Origin: Priapulus caudatus
Taxonomy: Eukaryota > Priapulida > Priapulimorpha > Priapulimorphida > Priapulidae
Length of the DNA stretch: 64,000 nucleotides
Reading direction: 5' to 3'
Assembly: GCF_000485595.1 (NCBI RefSeq)
Contig: NW_014577392.1
Location: 1 to 64,000 of the forward strand
Shown here: in pieces, positions 10,589-24,400 of the stretch
Layout: each line of letters opens with the position of its first letter
Position numbering within the stretch: position 1 is the first letter of the stretch
The notes under the pieces: model-generated
The model's database searches: none
What the model was told of the DNA's origin: nothing
What the model saw: only the letters and a program-made list of their open reading frames with translations
Translations under genes and position numbers: made by a program

Positions 10589-11240
10589 AACCTCGCTTAA
10601 TTCGTATCAGACGGGACCACAGCATTTTCTACGAATTACGTAATCAACGAATTAGACTTAATTCGTATTTTCCACGAATTCTATTTAATCCGTAGAAACC
10701 ACGAAATAGATAACGATAAAACAACGATGAACGTAGATAACGTGTAAACAACGATTTATGAATGAAAGTTTAACATTGTAATAAAAAGATCTGTTTGTGC
10801 AATACAGATCTACATCATGTATGAAGATAATTATATTGAAGTTTACACACATTCTATATTGAGCAAATCTTGGTTAATTTTTATTTTATATCAAACTTGG
10901 ACAAATACAGTACGCACGGTTCCACTTGCTATCACACAGAACGGTGACACAGCGAGCGGTTTATGTACAATTGACCCTTGGCAAAAGTTCACTCCCGAAT
11001 CTTGTGCATGCTCAATGCGTAACTACGAACTGGCTTAATTGATTTTGTTGTTTTATTGATGTTGAGCGAGTGGCAAAGAGAATTATAAGTATTCTCAAAG
11101 ATAAAATGTTGCTTGCATAAACAAACATCCCCTACGAATTGCGCGTGTCATTTTGAATTGAATAATGTTAATTGAAACACAGAATTTTGTACGAATTACG
11201 AATTACAGAATATGAATTATACAACGGAAATTAAAGGGAA
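10589..11240. mobile_element. Possible pogo/Tigger-like terminal sequence
   Basis: After a TA step the sequence reads CAGTCAACCTCGCTTAAT and then repeats ACGAATTA / TTAATTCGT words, as the ends of pogo/Tigger elements do. A second cluster of acgaattacgaattac words lies near 11190-11210, but I could not find the expected inverted end. This is a weak call for a degenerate non-autonomous copy. No transposase frame is visible. Confidence 0.3.
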
Positions 11241-12260
11241 CAAGTCCCGCGGAGCGACAGTGCTCATCTAACGTCTACTGCGGTGACTCTGTGTACGTGG
11301 AGTGGTGGGATTCTAGTAAACCCTGTTAGTACCAAATGTGTTCACATACGCGCCGAAACAGTGGAAGGCACAGGGATAGTATCAGGAACCTTCTCAAAGG
11401 AATGTTCGTTGGGATCGTTATGAAAGTTGCCACGAGATGGCGCGTACGTTTAAGTGTCTTCAGTTTAAAGATGGAAGCTCCCATCGTACGTAGTAGCAAC
11501 AACTATTTGCAAGACAGAATAGGTAAGCACTCATCCATTTACCTACGCAAGCCTACAGGCTGCAATAGAGAGCTGCCCCCTGTAACCAATTAACGCAGGC
11601 AAAAACTACACAGTATATCACCACTCACATGCACTGGCAGTGCCCACTGGCAGTGGCATAAGTTACATGTAACACACTGACAGTACAGAATGCCATAGAA
11701 ATATATATGATTTAAGGAGCATAAACCTTCTTCAACTAAATTTAGCTTTTGAAATTTCACTGTGACATTGTAGCCTCATACATCCAGGCATGTATAGATT
11801 CTACTAGCAACCGGCAGTCAAATTCTTTCTAACAGTAAACAAATCCATGTTTAACCCTCCTCTTGAGGATCAAAAGGTTATCCGACACTTACTCTTCGCA
11901 TGTGAGCATAAAGTACATTTCATGGTCCTTTCAATAAAACCATAAAAATGCTGGATCACGCTGAAACAAAAAAAGTTTTCAATTGCTCCGTCAGACCATG
12001 TCCTCAGAAAATATCTAAAATCTGAACTTTCCCCACTGCCCTTTGACCTGTGACCTCCAATTTCGCACAGGTGATAGGTTTCCTGCCCATCACACTATAC
12101 ACAGAATATTAAGAGCATAGGTCGAGCAGATTTGTGCCGCCATTCCGTATTTCCTCCTATACCTTAAGTTAAGGGGGAAATATTCCCCTCCGTTTACACA
12201 TCTTGACCTTTGACCCTTGACCCCCAAATTGGTCATCCCGAGTCCTTTTCACGATCATTT
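11241..12260. repeat. Dispersed repeat R2, copy 1
   Basis: Shares blocks with 52686-53650: aacaagtcccgcggagcgac-type text, then aaatccatgtttaaccctc, the ggttatc-gacacttactct block, tgacctttgacccttgaccc and the cccgagtccttttcacgatc block. The second half recurs at 18484-18880 as part of the direct duplication. It looks like the untranslated part of a retroposon, but the class is unknown. A short ATG frame at 11470-11521 followed by a good donor (aatag/gtaagc) was considered as a first exon but falls inside the shared repeat region. Confidence 0.5.
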
Positions 12261-12672
12261 TTAACAGGTTATCAAGACAACTTCCTTTTCAACACAAATT
12301 TTATGTATAAAAATAGAATACATAATTTTGCCATTGGATTTGGATTGCCAGTTTATTGCCCATGGATCTCAACCAATTTTCAGGGGTACTGCAACAAGCA
12401 AGTGGACAGCCACATATATGGCACTTTCTTTTTGTGATGTGCTGAGTTCCGTCTTGCACATTGTACAGTAAATGCATCCACATCAAGGTTCATTTATAGT
12501 GTGCCTACTCAGGAGAGTGGGAATGCTCTTTATACATAGAGGTCATATACACCTGGCATGCTTCTCGGTGTTGTGGAATACTCTCGTACAGCTAAATCTA
12601 GGCAGTACCACTACCATTCCAAGCATGCCCGTTACAGTACAGTATAGCATCAGAACCACCTCACAGTTGAGC

Positions 12673-12866
12673 TGATAGGGTCTATGTCTCCCTGGTACTG
12701 CCGGACACTGCGGCTGCTGTTGTCAATAACAATCAATAATATCAACAATCAACAATCAAAACAATAATGTCAGCAACAAATAACAGCAGTTAGTAGTAGC
12801 AACATTAGTAGCAGCAACAACATCAACAGCCGTAGTGTTCGGCAGTACCCGGGAGACATAGACCTT
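12673..12866. mobile_element. MITE family M1 (TIR GATAGGGTCTATGTC)
   Basis: Left end gatagggtctatgtctccct followed by ggtactgccgg; right end ccggcagtaccc-type text, then gggagacatagacc. The interior is rich in caacaatcaa and AGTAGCA words. Related copies are at 19290-19495 (duplicate), 60638-60973 and 61055-61330. Non-coding, about 195 bp. Confidence 0.65.
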
Positions 12867-12868
12867 AA

Positions 12869-13092
12869 TGTCGCGTTTACACTATCGATTTTTGTCAGCA
12901 AATCGTCCGAGTCGTGCAAAATAGAAACACGTTCTATTTCTCCAACTCGGCGAGCTTGACTCCGACTCCGACTCCAACACAATCGAATTTCAGCCGATTA
13001 GTTGAAATGCCCTTGGTCACGTCGGGGACAAGTTGGAATGCACTTGAAATCGCTACGATTTGCTGACAAAAATCGATAGTGTAAACGCAGCC
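12869..13092. mobile_element. MITE family M2 inside the gypsy integrase
   Basis: About 224 bp with near-perfect 35-bp inverted ends (gcgtttacactatcgatttt then tgtcagcaaatcg, and the inverse ending at 13092). It abuts the integrase coding sequence directly, immediately after the codons for the PQSNG motif. The internal sequence carries ctccgactccgactcc. The duplicate lies at 19495-19715. Confidence 0.75.
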
Positions 13093-16000
13093 GTTTGACT
13101 GGGGTAGGTTGGGCTTGAGGTACATAGTTCAATGTCCATTTCCTAGCAAAGTTCTTTGAACTCACGGGAGCTAAACGGTTGATTGTCAGATACAATAGTT
13201 TCCGGTATCCCGTGCCTCGCGAGAATGACTTGAGATGCATGATCACCTCACTTGCGCGGTTTTTCTCTCGAGTAGGCTGATTTCAGGGAACTTGGAGTAG
13301 TAGTCTACTACAACAAGATAGTCTTTTGCCCCATACTCAAACAAGTCCACACCGAGTTTTTTCCACGGTCTGTCTGGTATATCATGTGAATCAGGCGTTC
13401 CTTCTGCTGTCTCTTCTTGAAACGGTTGCACGTTTTGCACCTTGCTATGAAGTCTTCGATTGCTGATAGAATTCCAGGCCAGTAGATTGGTGTTACGCGC
13501 CCTGGGCTTGCATTTCTCCATCCGAGGTGACACTCATGCAGCAGTGTTGAGCATTTCCTTGCGCATTTCTCGAGCATTATGAGTCTTTCCCCATAGAATA
13601 GCAGGCCTCCTGCCTTGTACACCTCGTCACACGTATATTCAATATGGTCCGCGGTGACGGGAAGTGCTTGGGACCTCTGCCGCCATCCAGCATGAATGTG
13701 GACCTGAGTTCCCGAAGTCCGGGTCACTCGCGGGTTTCTGCACGAGTTGCTCACACTTCTGCTCACTCACGGATAGGTTTTCCACGAATGAGTGAACGCT
13801 GAACGTCCATTTCCTCATCGAGTTCACTGTCCTCATCATTATCCCTATCCAGGTATGCTCGTGCAGCTGTCGGCGATGTTACATGTATTTTGCCGGTACG
13901 TAAGGTGATGCTGATCTGATATCGCTGCAGTCTCAACAAGCATTCTTTGCAAACGCCAGGCGACACTTTCGCGAGGGTGTTTTTGATAATTCCTGTGAGC
14001 GTCTTGTGATCAGATTGCACTTCCACCTGCCTCGCGTAGACCGTATTGGTGAAATTCTCACAGGCAAACACTATTGCCAAAGCTTTTTCGATTTGAGCGT
14101 AGTTACACTTCTGCTGCCGTCGTGACCTAGACACATAGGCTACTGGACGTCCTGCAGGCAGGCATGCACCAAGCCCATCTGTGATCATGCGGCTTGAATT
14201 TTCACCGGTTTTTTCTGATCATAGTAGTGTAGTACGGGTGGCGCTAGTCAACTCGCCTTTGATGGCTTGAAAGGGCTTTCTCATGTGTCCGCGTCCCACA
14301 CCCATGCATTATCTTTTCTTTAGCACATCTCTGAGCGGTGCCGTGATTTCAGCATGTTCGGAATAAACTTCGTGAGGTAGTTGAACATTCCTAAGAGTCT
14401 TTGGAGAGCTGGCTTGTCCGGTCGGAGTAGGCATGTCTTGCTATGGCTCGCAACTTCCGTCTCATCCGACTTGAGTCCTTCCGGAGTGATCACATTTCCC
14501 ATGTACTCGACTGTATCCACCTTGAATTGCATTTTAGTGGGGTTGAATTTCACATTCTGTTCTCTTGCCCTTTCCAGCACTCCTCCTCCTGATCCTGTCA
14601 TGCTCCTTGGGGTTTCAGCGGCGATAATCATGTCGTCGGCTTATGCATACACCTTTCACGTCACCGAACACTTGTTGGTTCCTCTTCTGGAATACTTCAC
14701 TGGCTGAACAGATACCGAAAGGCATTCTCAGGAACCGGTATCGGAATATGGCGTATTGAACGTGCATAAGAGTGAGGATTCATGGTCGAGTTGCACCTGC
14801 CAGTAGCCATCTTTCTCGTCCAGGATCGTGAAGAATTTCTTGCCATGTAATTGTGCAGCAACGTCTTCTGGCGTAGGTATTTTGTAATGTTCTCGCCTTA
14901 TGGCTGTGTTCAAATCAGCGATCTAGGCAGAGTCGTAGAGAACCGTTCTTTTTCTCCACTAATCACAAGACTGTTCACCCAGTCTGTGCTCCTCCACGGG
15001 GGTTATGACACCTTCTGCCTCCATTCTGTCCACTTCAGTTCCTGGGCGGGTGAACTACTGTTTGATGCTGGGGTCTAGCTAATCTTAATATGTTCCTTCA
15101 AATTTCCCCAGCCTTCAAACACATCCTCATATTATTTAATGACGTCATCTCTTGTGAGGGCTTTCTCCTCCATGACACTTTCTAGCCTCGGCAATAAGCT
15201 TCAAGTCCTGACACGATTTGAGACCCTAGTATTGGTTCAGAGTCAGTTTCCACTACATACAGCTCAAGTCTGTGTCACGTATTTTGGTAGAGATGCATCC
15301 AGCGCGTTGAAGTTTTAACCTCCATACGCAGATAGCACGGTTTGTGTCTTACGGAGACACGGTTTCACGTGTAGTTTCGGCGTAGTGTGTTCGTCGGCAA
15401 CACATTTGCTTCAGCACCTGTGTCAATTTTGAATTTTATTGGTTTCTTACTGCATTCCAATTTAAGTTCTGTGCGCCATGCATCGTTAGTGCTCTGTACT
15501 TGTCCTACCTCAACATGCACTGACGCCGATGAAGAAAGTCTGTACTGGAAATCTTCTTCCAAACGCGTGAATTTTACCGTGCCCCGTATTGCTTCCGGTT
15601 GGCTAAGCACCAGACAACACAATATTAGCGAAGGAATTTTTTCTACTGTACAGTTATGACAGTCGTGTCTGTACGCGGAACATTCGTTTTTGCCGTGCAT
15701 CTTACCGAGCAGTTCCTGCAGTTGAATTTTGATGCAGCTTGTGGCTTTAGGTTGTGTGGTGAAACTTCCGCTGTCTGGGACTTAGCCTGTGGCCGCCGGT
15801 ATTTTTTGTCCGCTTGCCTCGATACGGCATTAATGCCTCGCGGTACACCCGCAATGTTATCTATTTCTCTGAGCTGCTTGGCAGCTCGCGCTCGGCGGCC
15901 CTGCCATAACTCAACGATCCTGTCAGTTCAGATTGTCAGAGTCTCTCAATAGCCTTTCCTTGAGCCTGGAGTCTGCCACACCGAAAATTATCCGGTCACG

Positions 16001-16400
16001 AATCATTTTGTCTCTTTGTGTGTCGAAATCAGTTTTTTGCATGATATTTTAGGGCAGTTAGGAATTGGTCTATCGTTTCCCCTTCCCGTTGGAAGCGTCC
16101 CGAGAACGTGTACGTTCTATAACTGGTGTTTTTTTCTTGCTCAACAGTACTCACTAAATTTGTGTAGAACTACATCAAGACTGTCCTTGTCCTCTTGATC
16201 CGCATATGTGAAGGTATTGTAAATTTATATTCCTTCGTCTCCGATCGTGTGGAGTAGTATAGCAATCTTCGTAGCACCATCTTTTCTTACCACACCTGAC
16301 GCCGTGAGGTAAGCTCGAAGCGCTGCCTCCATCTTTTCCAATTCTCTCTGAGATTCCCATCGAAATTGAGCTGGGATGGGGGTTTAAACTGTTCAATTTA
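13093..16400 (-). mobile_element. Ty3/gypsy retrotransposon, decayed, minus strand (copy 1)
   Basis: Reading down the minus strand: a gag-like segment (about 16390-15740); a CCHC zinc knuckle (about 15735-15690); an aspartic protease with an IDTGAEANVLP active site (about 15400-15440); reverse transcriptase with FTILDEKDGYWQV (about 14850), the YADD box (about 14630) and a thumb segment; RNase H with the SDHK region (about 14000); an integrase H2C2 zinc finger (about 13450-13600); and an integrase core with a first catalytic Asp (GVDLF) and second (VSDN). The frame is interrupted several times. Coding ends at PQSNG, just before the expected catalytic Glu, where MITE M2 begins. No LTR pair was recognised. 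Gene order PR-RT-RH-IN is that of the Ty3/gypsy group. It is not functional as it stands. Confidence 0.9.
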
Positions 16401-16554
16401 AGGCGTGAATTTCGTAATTATCTGACACCATGTAATATTTAATAGCTGAAGAGCGCGGCTCAAGGATAGAGAACATGGGTCCCAATAAAAGACGATTTTT
16501 TTGCCGATAGATGGCGCCACTGTGCTATATACACTGGTTATATAGCGACTTGGA

Positions 16555-16840
16555 TATATACAGAGATATGTATAGATATATATATATATATATATATATA
16601 ATGTATATATACATATATATGTGTATATATACCTATATATACATATATATAGATTATATATATATACATTAGATATATATACATATCCAGACATGTATAT
16701 AGATATTATATATGTTTATATATATCTATGTATATATATATATATGTATAATATATATATATGTATAATATATGATATAATATATATGGGCATATACACA
16801 CATCTACGCACTATAATACACACACATACACACATATACA
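16555..16840. repeat. TA/TATG microsatellite
   Basis: Alternating tatata and tatatgta words, then caca/catacac and a short ctctctctct run to about 16880. Tyr/Ile-rich frames here are spurious. The equivalent in the second copy is 23355-23650. Confidence 0.9.
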
Positions 16841-16914
16841 CACCTCCCCCTCCCCCTCTCTTCTCTCTCTCTCTCTGTGCGTGCGACTCTGCGACTGCGA
16901 CTACGTACTTTCCC

Positions 16915-17345
16915 TATGCATGAATATAAAGCCTTTGCGACCACACACTTTGGCATGGCGATGTGTGAGATGGTGAGTAGGGATGTATATATAATATATA
17001 AATCGTTATGTTGGTGAGAAAGCGGCGTATAGGTATGTATATACTTGGGCAATGTGGAAATGCTTGCGACTCCTGCGACCGATGCGTGGATATAAAAGCT
17101 GTGCGACTAGAAACTTTCAGATAGGGATTTATATATGATATATATATCATTGTATTCCCGAGAACGGCATATATAGGTATGTATATACTTGCGAAGGTTA
17201 GCAAGTGTAGACACAGTGGCGTCAGCGTATGAATATAAATGCTTGCGACGGCACAGAATGAATGCGGATGTACGTATATATTCATAGATATATAGCTGTT
17301 TAGCATGTATATATATACGGTCGCTGCGCGATCACACGTAGCGAT
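16915..17345. repeat. Degenerate tandem repeat of ~120-bp units
   Basis: Units share the words tgaatataaa, cttgcgac, ggtatgtatatacttgcga and tttatatatgatatatata. Roughly three to four degenerate units are visible. It sits upstream of the gypsy gag region on the element's strand, so it could be an LTR or leader remnant, but I see no matching downstream copy. Confidence 0.5.
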
Positions 17346-17604
17346 AAGGCGGGTAATGGATGCCACGTGTTGCACCCAGTTTTTATGTCACGAGCCCGGG
17401 TCACGAGCGAGCGAGCGAGCGACGCGAGGAAATGAAGAGTACCTACAGCAAGGCGCATGACAATGAAGGGGGGGGGAGAGGGCGGTGTGCAATGCGTAGA
17501 CATGACGTGTCTATATGTGTGCGTGTGTGCGTGCGTGGGTGCGGGCGTCGCGCGTCGGGGCGTTGCAGCCATCAGATGACAAACATCGCGTGTACTGCAT
17601 CAAT

Positions 17605-18482
17605 CAGGAGCGTATAATGACAAAGGAGTAAGACGCCAGACCACCACCGTCCCATAGAAATAATATCAGGAGCGTATAATGACAAAGGAGTAAGACAGCG
17701 ATTTGGTACTGATTTCACTACATTTTTGTCGTACGAGTTCGATGTGAATAAAAATACAAATGTATACAAACATGAGCTTCTTTTGTTCACTGGTCCTTAT
17801 TCTATCTTCTGTAGTATTACAAACCGCGTAGCTTCCTTCGTTTTGACATAAATCATACTTTTGCACGACATGGTTTTCACGTTATTTACCGTCCGCTGGC
17901 GAGGACACACTCTAAATTTGCACACACAGGCTGACACAGCTCTTCAATGAGCCACGGCAGGGATCGCGTCAGGCAGCGCCAGCGGCAACTGTACGCGGGC
18001 TAGAGATAACAGTTGCTATGCAATTAATGCAAAACACATGTGCGAAAAGCTACAATCGGCTGGAGCGTCAGTTTACTCATAACAATTCATACACATCATT
18101 CCTCCGCAGGTGAAGTAGTTCATATATTTTACCAGCACAGCGTTTATTAAAAAAAAACTGCGGGATTAAACCATAAACACAAGGCATTCTAACTATAGTT
18201 TAAATGTAAAATAGTTTTAATTTTTAAACCCAGCATGGGTGCAACGTAACTTAATTTCTAGGCGAATTTTCTGCACTCGACTAGGCTACGGCCGAAAAGC
18301 CCTACCGTGGCTCATTGAAGAGCTCCGTTTGCAAATTTAGAGTGTGTCCTCGCCAGCGGACGGTAAATAACGTGAAAACCATGTCGTGCAAAAGTATGAT
18401 TTATGTCAAAACGAAGGAAGCTACGCGGTTTGTAATACTACCGGAAGATAGAATAAGGACCAGTGAACAAAAGAAGCTCATG
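17605..18482. mobile_element. Foldback element F2, right arm cut by duplication junction
   Basis: The left inverted arm runs about 17605-17955 and begins CAGGAGCGTATAATGACA. The inverse arm begins at about 18302 and breaks off at 18482 where the next duplicate starts. The complete right end exists only in copy 2 (to 25365), ending in the inverse of the left terminus and followed by GCATCAAT. The same 8-mer precedes the left end at 17597-17604. An 8-bp duplication plus CAG-type ends suggests a hAT-like non-autonomous element. A local ~66-bp duplication of the left terminus (17605-17670) occurs in this copy only. Confidence 0.65.
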
Positions 18483-18483
18483 T

Positions 18484-21400
18484 ATCAAAAGGTTATCCGA
18501 CACTTACTCTTCGCATGTGAGCATAAAGTACATTTCATGGTCCTTTCAATAAAACCATAAAAATGCTGGATCACCGCTGAAACAAAAAAGTTTTTCAATT
18601 GCTCCGTCAGACCATGTCCTCAGAAAATGTCTAAAATCTGAACTTTCCCCCACTGCCCTTTGACCTGTGACCTCCAATTTCGCACAGGTGATAGGTTTCC
18701 TGCCCATCACACTATACACAGAATATTAAGAGCATAGGTCGAGCAGATTTGTGCCGCCATTCCGTATTTCCTCCTATACCTTAAGTTAAGGGGGAAATAT
18801 TCCCCCTCCGTTTACACATCTTGACCTTTGACCCTTGACCCCCAAATTGGTCATCCCGAGTCCTTTTCACGATCATTTTTAACAGGTTATCAAGACAACT
18901 TCCTTTTCAACAACAATTTTATGTATAACAATAGAAGATACATAATTTTGCCATTGGATTTGGATTTCCAGTTTATTGCCATGGATCTCAACCAATTTTC
19001 AGGGGTACTGCAACAAGCAAGTGGACAGCCACATATATGGCACTTTCTTTTTGTGATGTGCTGAGTTCCGTCTTGCACATTGTACAGTAAATGCATCCAA
19101 TCAAGGTTCATTTATAGTGTGCCTACTCAGGAGAGTGGGAATGCTCTTTATACATAGAGGTCATATACACCTGGCATGCTTCTCGGTGTTGTGGAATACT
19201 CTCGTATGTACAGCTAAATCTAGGCAGTACCACTACCATTCCAAGCATGCCCGTTACAGTACAGTATAGCATCATAACCACCTCACAGTTGAGCTGATAG
19301 GGTCTATGTCTCCCTGGGTACTGCCGGACACTGCGGCTGCTGTTGTCAATAACAATCAATAATATCAACAATCAACAATCAACAAACAATAATGTCAGCA
19401 ACAATAACAGCAGTTAGTAGTAGCAACATTAGTAGCAGCAACAACATCAACAGCCGTAGTGTTCGGCAGTACCCAGGGAGACATAGACCTTAATGCTGCG
19501 TTTACACTATCGATTTTTGTCAGCAAATCGTCCGAGTCGTGCAAAATACAACACGTTCTATTTCTCCAACTAGGCGACTTGACTCCGACTCCGACTCCAA
19601 CACAATCGAATTTCAGCCGATTAGTTGAAATGCCCTTGGGTCACGTCGGGGACAAGTTGGAATGCACTTGAAATCGCTACGATTTGCTGACAAAAATCGA
19701 TAGTGTAAACGCAGCCCGTTTGACTGGGGGTAGGTTGGGCTTGAGGTACATAGTTCAATGTCCCATTTCCTAGCAAAGTCTTTGAAACTCATCGGGAGCT
19801 AAACGGTTGATTGTCAGAATACAATAGTTTCGGTATCCCGTGCCTCGCGAGAATGGACTTGAGATGCATGATCACCTCACTTGCGGTTTTTCTCTCGAGT
19901 AGGCTGATTTCAGGGAACTTGGAGTAGTAGTCTACTACAACAAGATAGTCTTTTGGCCGCCATACTCAAACAAGTCCACACCGGGTTTTTTCCACGGTCT
20001 GTCTGGTATATCATGTGAATCAGGCGTTCCTTCTGCTTGTCTCTTCTTGAAACGGTTGCACGTTTTGCACCTTGCTATGAAGTTCTTCGATTGCTGATAA
20101 CATTCCAGGCCAGTAGATTGGTGTTACGCGCCCTGGGCTTGCATTTCTCCATCCGAGGTGACACTCATGCAGCAGTGTTGAGCATTTCTGCGCATTTCTC
20201 GAGCATTATGAGTCTTTCCCCATAGAATAGCAGGCCTCCTGCCTTGTACACCTCGTCCACGTATATTCTGCAATATGGTCGCGTGACGGGAAGTGCTTGG
20301 ACCTCTGCCGCCATCCAGCATGAATGTGGACACTGAGTTCCGAGTTCCGGGTCACTCGCGGGTTTCATGCACGAGTTGCTCACACTTCTGCTCACTCGAC
20401 GGATAGGTTTTCCACGAATGAGTGAACCTGAACGTCCATTTCCTCATGCGAGTTCACTGTCCTTCATTATCCCTATCCAGTGTATGCTCGTGACAGCATG
20501 TCGGCCGATGTTTACATGTATTTGCCAGGTACGTGTAAGGTGATGCCTGATCTGATATCGCTGCAGTCTCAACAGCATTCTTGCAAACGCAGGCGACACT
20601 TTCGCGAGGTGTTTTTGTGATAATTCCGCTGGAGCGTCTTGTGGCATCAGATGTGCACTTCGCACCTGCCTCGCCGTGACCGTATTGGTGAAATTCTCAC
20701 AGGCAAACACTATTGCCAAAAGCTCTTGTTCGATTTGAGCGTAGTTACACTCTGCTGCCGCAGTGACCTATGACACATAGGCTACTGGAGTCCTGCAGCA
20801 GGCTATGCACCAAGCCCATTCTGTGATTGCATCGGCTTGAATTTCAACGCGTTTTTCCTGATCATAGTTAGTGTAAGTACGGGTGGGCGTTAGTACAACT
20901 CGCCTTTGATGCTTGAAGGGCTTTCTCATAGTGTCCGGTCCCACACCCATGCATTATCTTTTCTTAGCCACATCTCTGAGCGGGTGCCTGATGTTCAGCC
21001 ATGTTCGGAATTAAAGCTTCCGTGAGGTAGTTGACACAATTCCTAAGAGTCTTTGGAGAGCTGGCTTGTCGGTCGGCAGTAGGCAGTCTTGCTTATGGCT
21101 CGCCACTTTCCGCTCATCCGACTTGAGGTCCTTCCGGAGTTGATGCACATTTCCCATGTTACTTCGGACTGTATCCACCTTGAATTGCATTTTAGTGGGG
21201 TTGATAATTTCACATTCTGTTCTCCTTGCCCTTTCGCAGCACTCTCCTCTCCACGATCCTGTCATGCTCCTTGGGGTTTCAGCGGCAGCGAATCAATCAT
21301 GTCGTCGCAATTATGCATACAATCCTTTCACCTGTCACCGAACCCATTGTTGGCTTCCTCTTCTGGAATACTTCCTGGCTGAACAGATGACCGAAAGGCC

Positions 21401-24400
21401 ATTTCTCAGGACCAGCGTATCGGGAATATGGGCGTATTGAAGGTGCAAAGATGAGGATTCATGGTCGAGTTGCACCTGCCAGTAAGCCATACTTCTCGTC
21501 CATGGATCGTGAAGAAATTTCTTGCCATGTAAGTTCGTGCAGCACTGTCTTCCGGCCTGTAGGTATTTTGTAATGTTCTCGCCTTATGGCTGTGTGTTCA
21601 AATTCACGCGGATCTAGCAGGAGTCGTATGAGAACCGTTTCTTTTTCTCCTCCAACTAATCACAGACTGGTTCACCAGGCTGGGGCTCCTCCACGGGGAG
21701 TTATGACACCTTCTGCCTCCAGTTTCCTGTCTCACTTCAGCTTCCTGGGCGCGGTGAACTACTTGGTTGATGCTGGCGGCGTCTAAGCTAATCTTTATAT
21801 GTTCCTTCAAATTTCCCCAGCCTTGTCAAACACATCTCATATTATTTAATGACGTCATCTCTTGTGAGGCTTCTCTCCGTCCATGCACTTGTCTAGCTCG
21901 GCAATAAGCTTCAAGTCCTGCACACTGATTTTGAACCTAGTATTGGTTCAGAGTCAGTTTCCACTACAGTACAGCTCAACGTCTGTGTCAACGTATTTTG
22001 GTAAGAGATGCATCCCAGCGGTGTTGAAGTTTTAACCCTCCATACGCAGATAGCACGGTTCGGTGTCTTTACGAGACACGGTTTCACGTGTAGTATTTCG
22101 GCGTAGTGTGTTCTCCGTGGCAACACATTTGCTTCAGCAAACCTGTGTCAATTTTGTAATATTTATTTGGTTTCTTAGCTGCATTCGCAATTTAAGTTCT
22201 GTGCGGCCATGCATCGTTAGTGCTCTGTACTTGTCCTACCTGCAACAATGCAAACTGACCCGTATGAAGAAAGGCTGTACTGCAAATCTCTCTTCCAACG
22301 CACGGTGAATTTTACCGTGGCCCCGTATTGCTTCGCGGTTGGCCCTAGCACCACAACACATATTAGCGAAGGAATTTTTCTACTTGTACAGTTATGACAG
22401 TCCTGTCTGTACGCGGAACATTCGTTTTTGCCGTGCATCTTACCGACAGTTCCTGCAGTTGAATTGTTGATGCAGCTTGTGCTTTAGGTTTTGATGGTGA
22501 TACTTCCCGGGCCGTGTCTGGGACTTAGCCTGTGGCGACGCGGTATTTTTTGTCCGCTGCTCGCATACGCGCGCCATTAATGCTCTCGCGCGTACACGCA
22601 TGTTATCTATTTCTCTGAGCTGCTCTGGCACTCGCGCTCGGCGGCCTGCATAACTCAACGATGCCTGTAGTCAAGATTGTCAGAGTCTCTCAATAGCCGT
22701 TTCCTTGAGGCCTTGGAGGTCTGCCCACCGAAAATTATTCGCTGCGTCACGAATCATTATTGTCTCTTTGTGTGTCGAAATCAGTTTTCTTGCATGATAT
22801 TTTAGGGCAGTTAGGAATTGGTGCTATCGTTTCCCCTTCCCAGTTGTGAAGCGTTCCGCGAAACGCTGTACCTTCTATAACTGTGTTTTTTTCTGTGCTC
22901 ACCAGTACTCACTAAATGTTGTGTAGAGACTACATCAAGACTGTCCCTTGTCCCTCTTGATCCGCATATGTGGAAGGTATTGTAAATTTATTATTGCCTT
23001 CGTCTCCGATCGTGTGGAGTAGTATAAGCCAATCTTCGTAGCACGCATTCTTTCTTACCACAGCCTGACGCCGTGAGGGGTAAAGCTCGAAGCGCTAGCT
23101 TCCATCTTTTCCAAGTCTCTCTGCAGATTTCCCATCAAAATTGAGCTGGGATGGGGGTTTAAACCTGTTCAGATTTAAGGCGTGAATTTTCGTAATTATT
23201 CTGACACCATGTACATATTTAATAGGCTGAAAGAGCGCGGGCTCCAAGATAAGAACATGGGCCCAATAAAGACGATTTTTTTGGGCCGATAGGATGGCGC
23301 CTCACTGTGCTATATACACTGGTTTATATACGCGCTTGGATATGATACAGAGATATGTATACGATATATATATATATATATATATATAATTATATATACA
23401 TATATATGTGTATATTACTATATATACATATATATAGAATATATATATACATAGATATATATACATATCCAGACATGTATATAGATATTATATATGGTTA
23501 TATATATCTATGGTATATATATATATGTATAATATTATATATATGTATATATATGATATATATATTATGGGATATACACACATTACGCACTATAATACAC
23601 ACACAAGCACACATATACACACTTTCCTCCCCCTCTCTCTCTCCTCTCTCTCGCTGCCGGTCTGGCAACTCTGACTACGCTACTTTTCCTATGCAATGAA
23701 TATAAAGGCCTCTGCGACCACCACACTTATGAATGCGGTGTGTTGAGATGCTGAGTAGGCATGTATATATGACTATAATATATCGTTATGGTTGGTGAGG
23801 AAAGCGGCGTATTAGGCTATGTATATACTTGAGGCATGTGGAAATGCATTGCGACTCCTGCGACCGATGCGTGGATAATAAAAGCTGTGCGAACTGAAAA
23901 CTTTCAGAATAGGGATTTATAATTGATATATATATGCATTGCGTTCCCGAGAACGGACATATATAAGGTATATATATACATTGCGAAGGTTAGCAGAGTG
24001 TAGACACAGTGCGGGTCAGCGTAAATTGATATAAATGCTTGCGACGGACAGAAATGAATGCGGATGCTACTGTATATATTCATAGATAATATAGCTGTTT
24101 AGCATTTATAATATATACGGTCGCTGTGCGATCACACGTAGCGATAAGGCGGTAGTGGATGCCACGTGTTGACACCCAATTTTTATGTCACGAGCCGGTC
24201 ACGACCGCGACTGCCGAGCCGAGCGACGCGAGGAAATGCAGAATACCTACCAGCAAGTGCGCATGACACATGAAGGGGGGGGGGAGAGGCGTGTGCCCGC
24301 AATGGCGTAGACATGACGTGTCTATATGTGATGCGTGTGGTGCGTGCGTTGGGTGCTGGGCGCTCGCGCGTCCGGGGCGTAATGCAGCCATCAGACTACA

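Larger units (their letters stand above)
11869..18483. repeat. Direct duplication, copy 1 (6.6-kb unit)
   Basis: The unit runs from the atcaaaaggttatccgacac block to the truncated right arm of a foldback element (ending gaagctcatg). At 18484 the unit starts again with the same words. Everything inside recurs in order in 18484-25270: repeat R2, two MITEs, the gypsy element, AT microsatellites and the foldback left arm. Copy 1 keeps the longer gypsy frames. Confidence 0.9.

Noticed and set aside
11336-11593. Possible plus-strand first exon (ATG at 11470, donor after aatag)
   Set aside because: Good donor and open frame, but the area is shared with repeat R2, no next exon was found, and no family was recognised.
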